Of a stretch of 5,501 bases of DNA, positions 5,295-5,501 are shown piece after piece. The position numbers and the translations under genes are program-made. The DNA is taken from assembly GCA_030533035.1 (NCBI GenBank), contig JAUNJW010000144.1, positions 1-5,501 of the forward strand. The letters run 5' to 3'. Origin of the DNA: Erysipelotrichaceae bacterium (GTDB lineage: Bacteria > Bacillota_I > Bacilli_A > Erysipelotrichales > Erysipelotrichaceae). The notes beneath the pieces are model-generated. The model was given only the letters and a program-made list of their open reading frames with translations. It made no database searches and was not told where the DNA came from. How positions within the stretch are numbered: position 1 is the stretch's first letter; each line of letters opens with the position of its first letter.

Positions 5295-5501
5295 ATGACC
5301 AATTCACCGAAGGAAATACTGAACATCTGGATTAACAACGGTAAAAACAAAGCGGCCCTGCCGGTTTATAAAATGATTCTTCTCGGCATCCTGGCCGGAA
5401 TGTTCATCGGCTTCGGCTGCCATGTGTTTGTACTGGCAACTGCTTCTGAAGCCACAGCGGTCTCCAAGCTCATCGGCGCGGCTTTATTCCCGGTCGGCCT
5501 G
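5295..5501 (+). CDS. Formate/nitrite transporter (FNT) family protein, N-terminal part only
   Basis: The first 69 codons are in the window and the frame stays open to its end. FNT proteins (PF01226; FocA, NirC, and hydrosulfide-type members) are pentameric inner-membrane channels for small monovalent anions such as formate and nitrite. The visible part fits the family start: a polar N-terminal helix (residues 1-20, rich in Asn/Lys), the first membrane helix at about 26-50 (MILLGILAGMFIGFGCHVFV), then the conserved KLIGAALFPVGL (58-69) that leads into the second helix. The selectivity residues and the central His lie further on, so the substrate cannot be judged. GGAGG 9 bases upstream fixes the start, and a candidate extended -10 promoter precedes it. 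Likely a separate transcription unit from infA. Confidence 0.88.
   Translation, partial: MTNSPKEILNIWINNGKNKAALPVYKMILLGILAGMFIGFGCHVFVLATASEATAVSKLIGAALFPVGL

Overview
The window looks like chromosomal DNA from a low-to-mid GC Gram-positive bacterium (Bacillota). The reasons are the lipoteichoic-acid-synthase-type enzyme, strong AAGGAG-type ribosome binding sites, sigma-A-like promoters, short intergenic gaps and base composition near half GC. A gut-type Bacillota such as an Erysipelotrichia member is possible, but that is a guess; no 16S or other marker is present to test it. I see no mobile element, CRISPR array, tRNA or rRNA.

Layout. (1) Positions 1-2014, minus strand: most of an LTA-synthase-like membrane phosphotransferase whose 3' end lies outside the window. 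(2) Positions 2015-2106: a short divergent intergenic region holding two perfect inverted repeats. (3) Positions 2107-3347, plus strand: a two-gene operon of a 97-residue two-helix membrane protein overlapping by 4 bp with a ROK-family sugar kinase that lacks the usual zinc motif. (4) Positions 3348-3610: a promoter, an unannotated 40-codon acidic small ORF and a probable bidirectional terminator. (5) Positions 3611-4855, minus strand: a beta-propeller lactonase of the 6-phosphogluconolactonase (YkgB/YbhE) family. (6) Positions 4856-4972: a divergent promoter region. (7) Positions 4973-5188, plus strand: infA (translation initiation factor IF-1), followed by a likely terminator. (8) Positions 5295-5501, plus strand: the N-terminal part of a formate/nitrite transporter (FNT) with its own promoter.

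How the genes relate. The window is mainly housekeeping: cell envelope polymer synthesis, sugar phosphorylation, oxidative pentose phosphate type lactone hydrolysis, translation initiation and formate/nitrite transport. The ROK kinase and the lactonase could act in the same sugar-6-phosphate pathway, but they are convergent and separated by a terminator, so they are not an operon. I do not see a convincing new multi-gene system. The items most worth a second look are the small acidic ORF with its own promoter and terminator, the two palindromes between the LTA synthase and the kinase operon, the zinc-motif-less ROK kinase, and the IF-1 gene sitting outside a ribosomal protein cluster.
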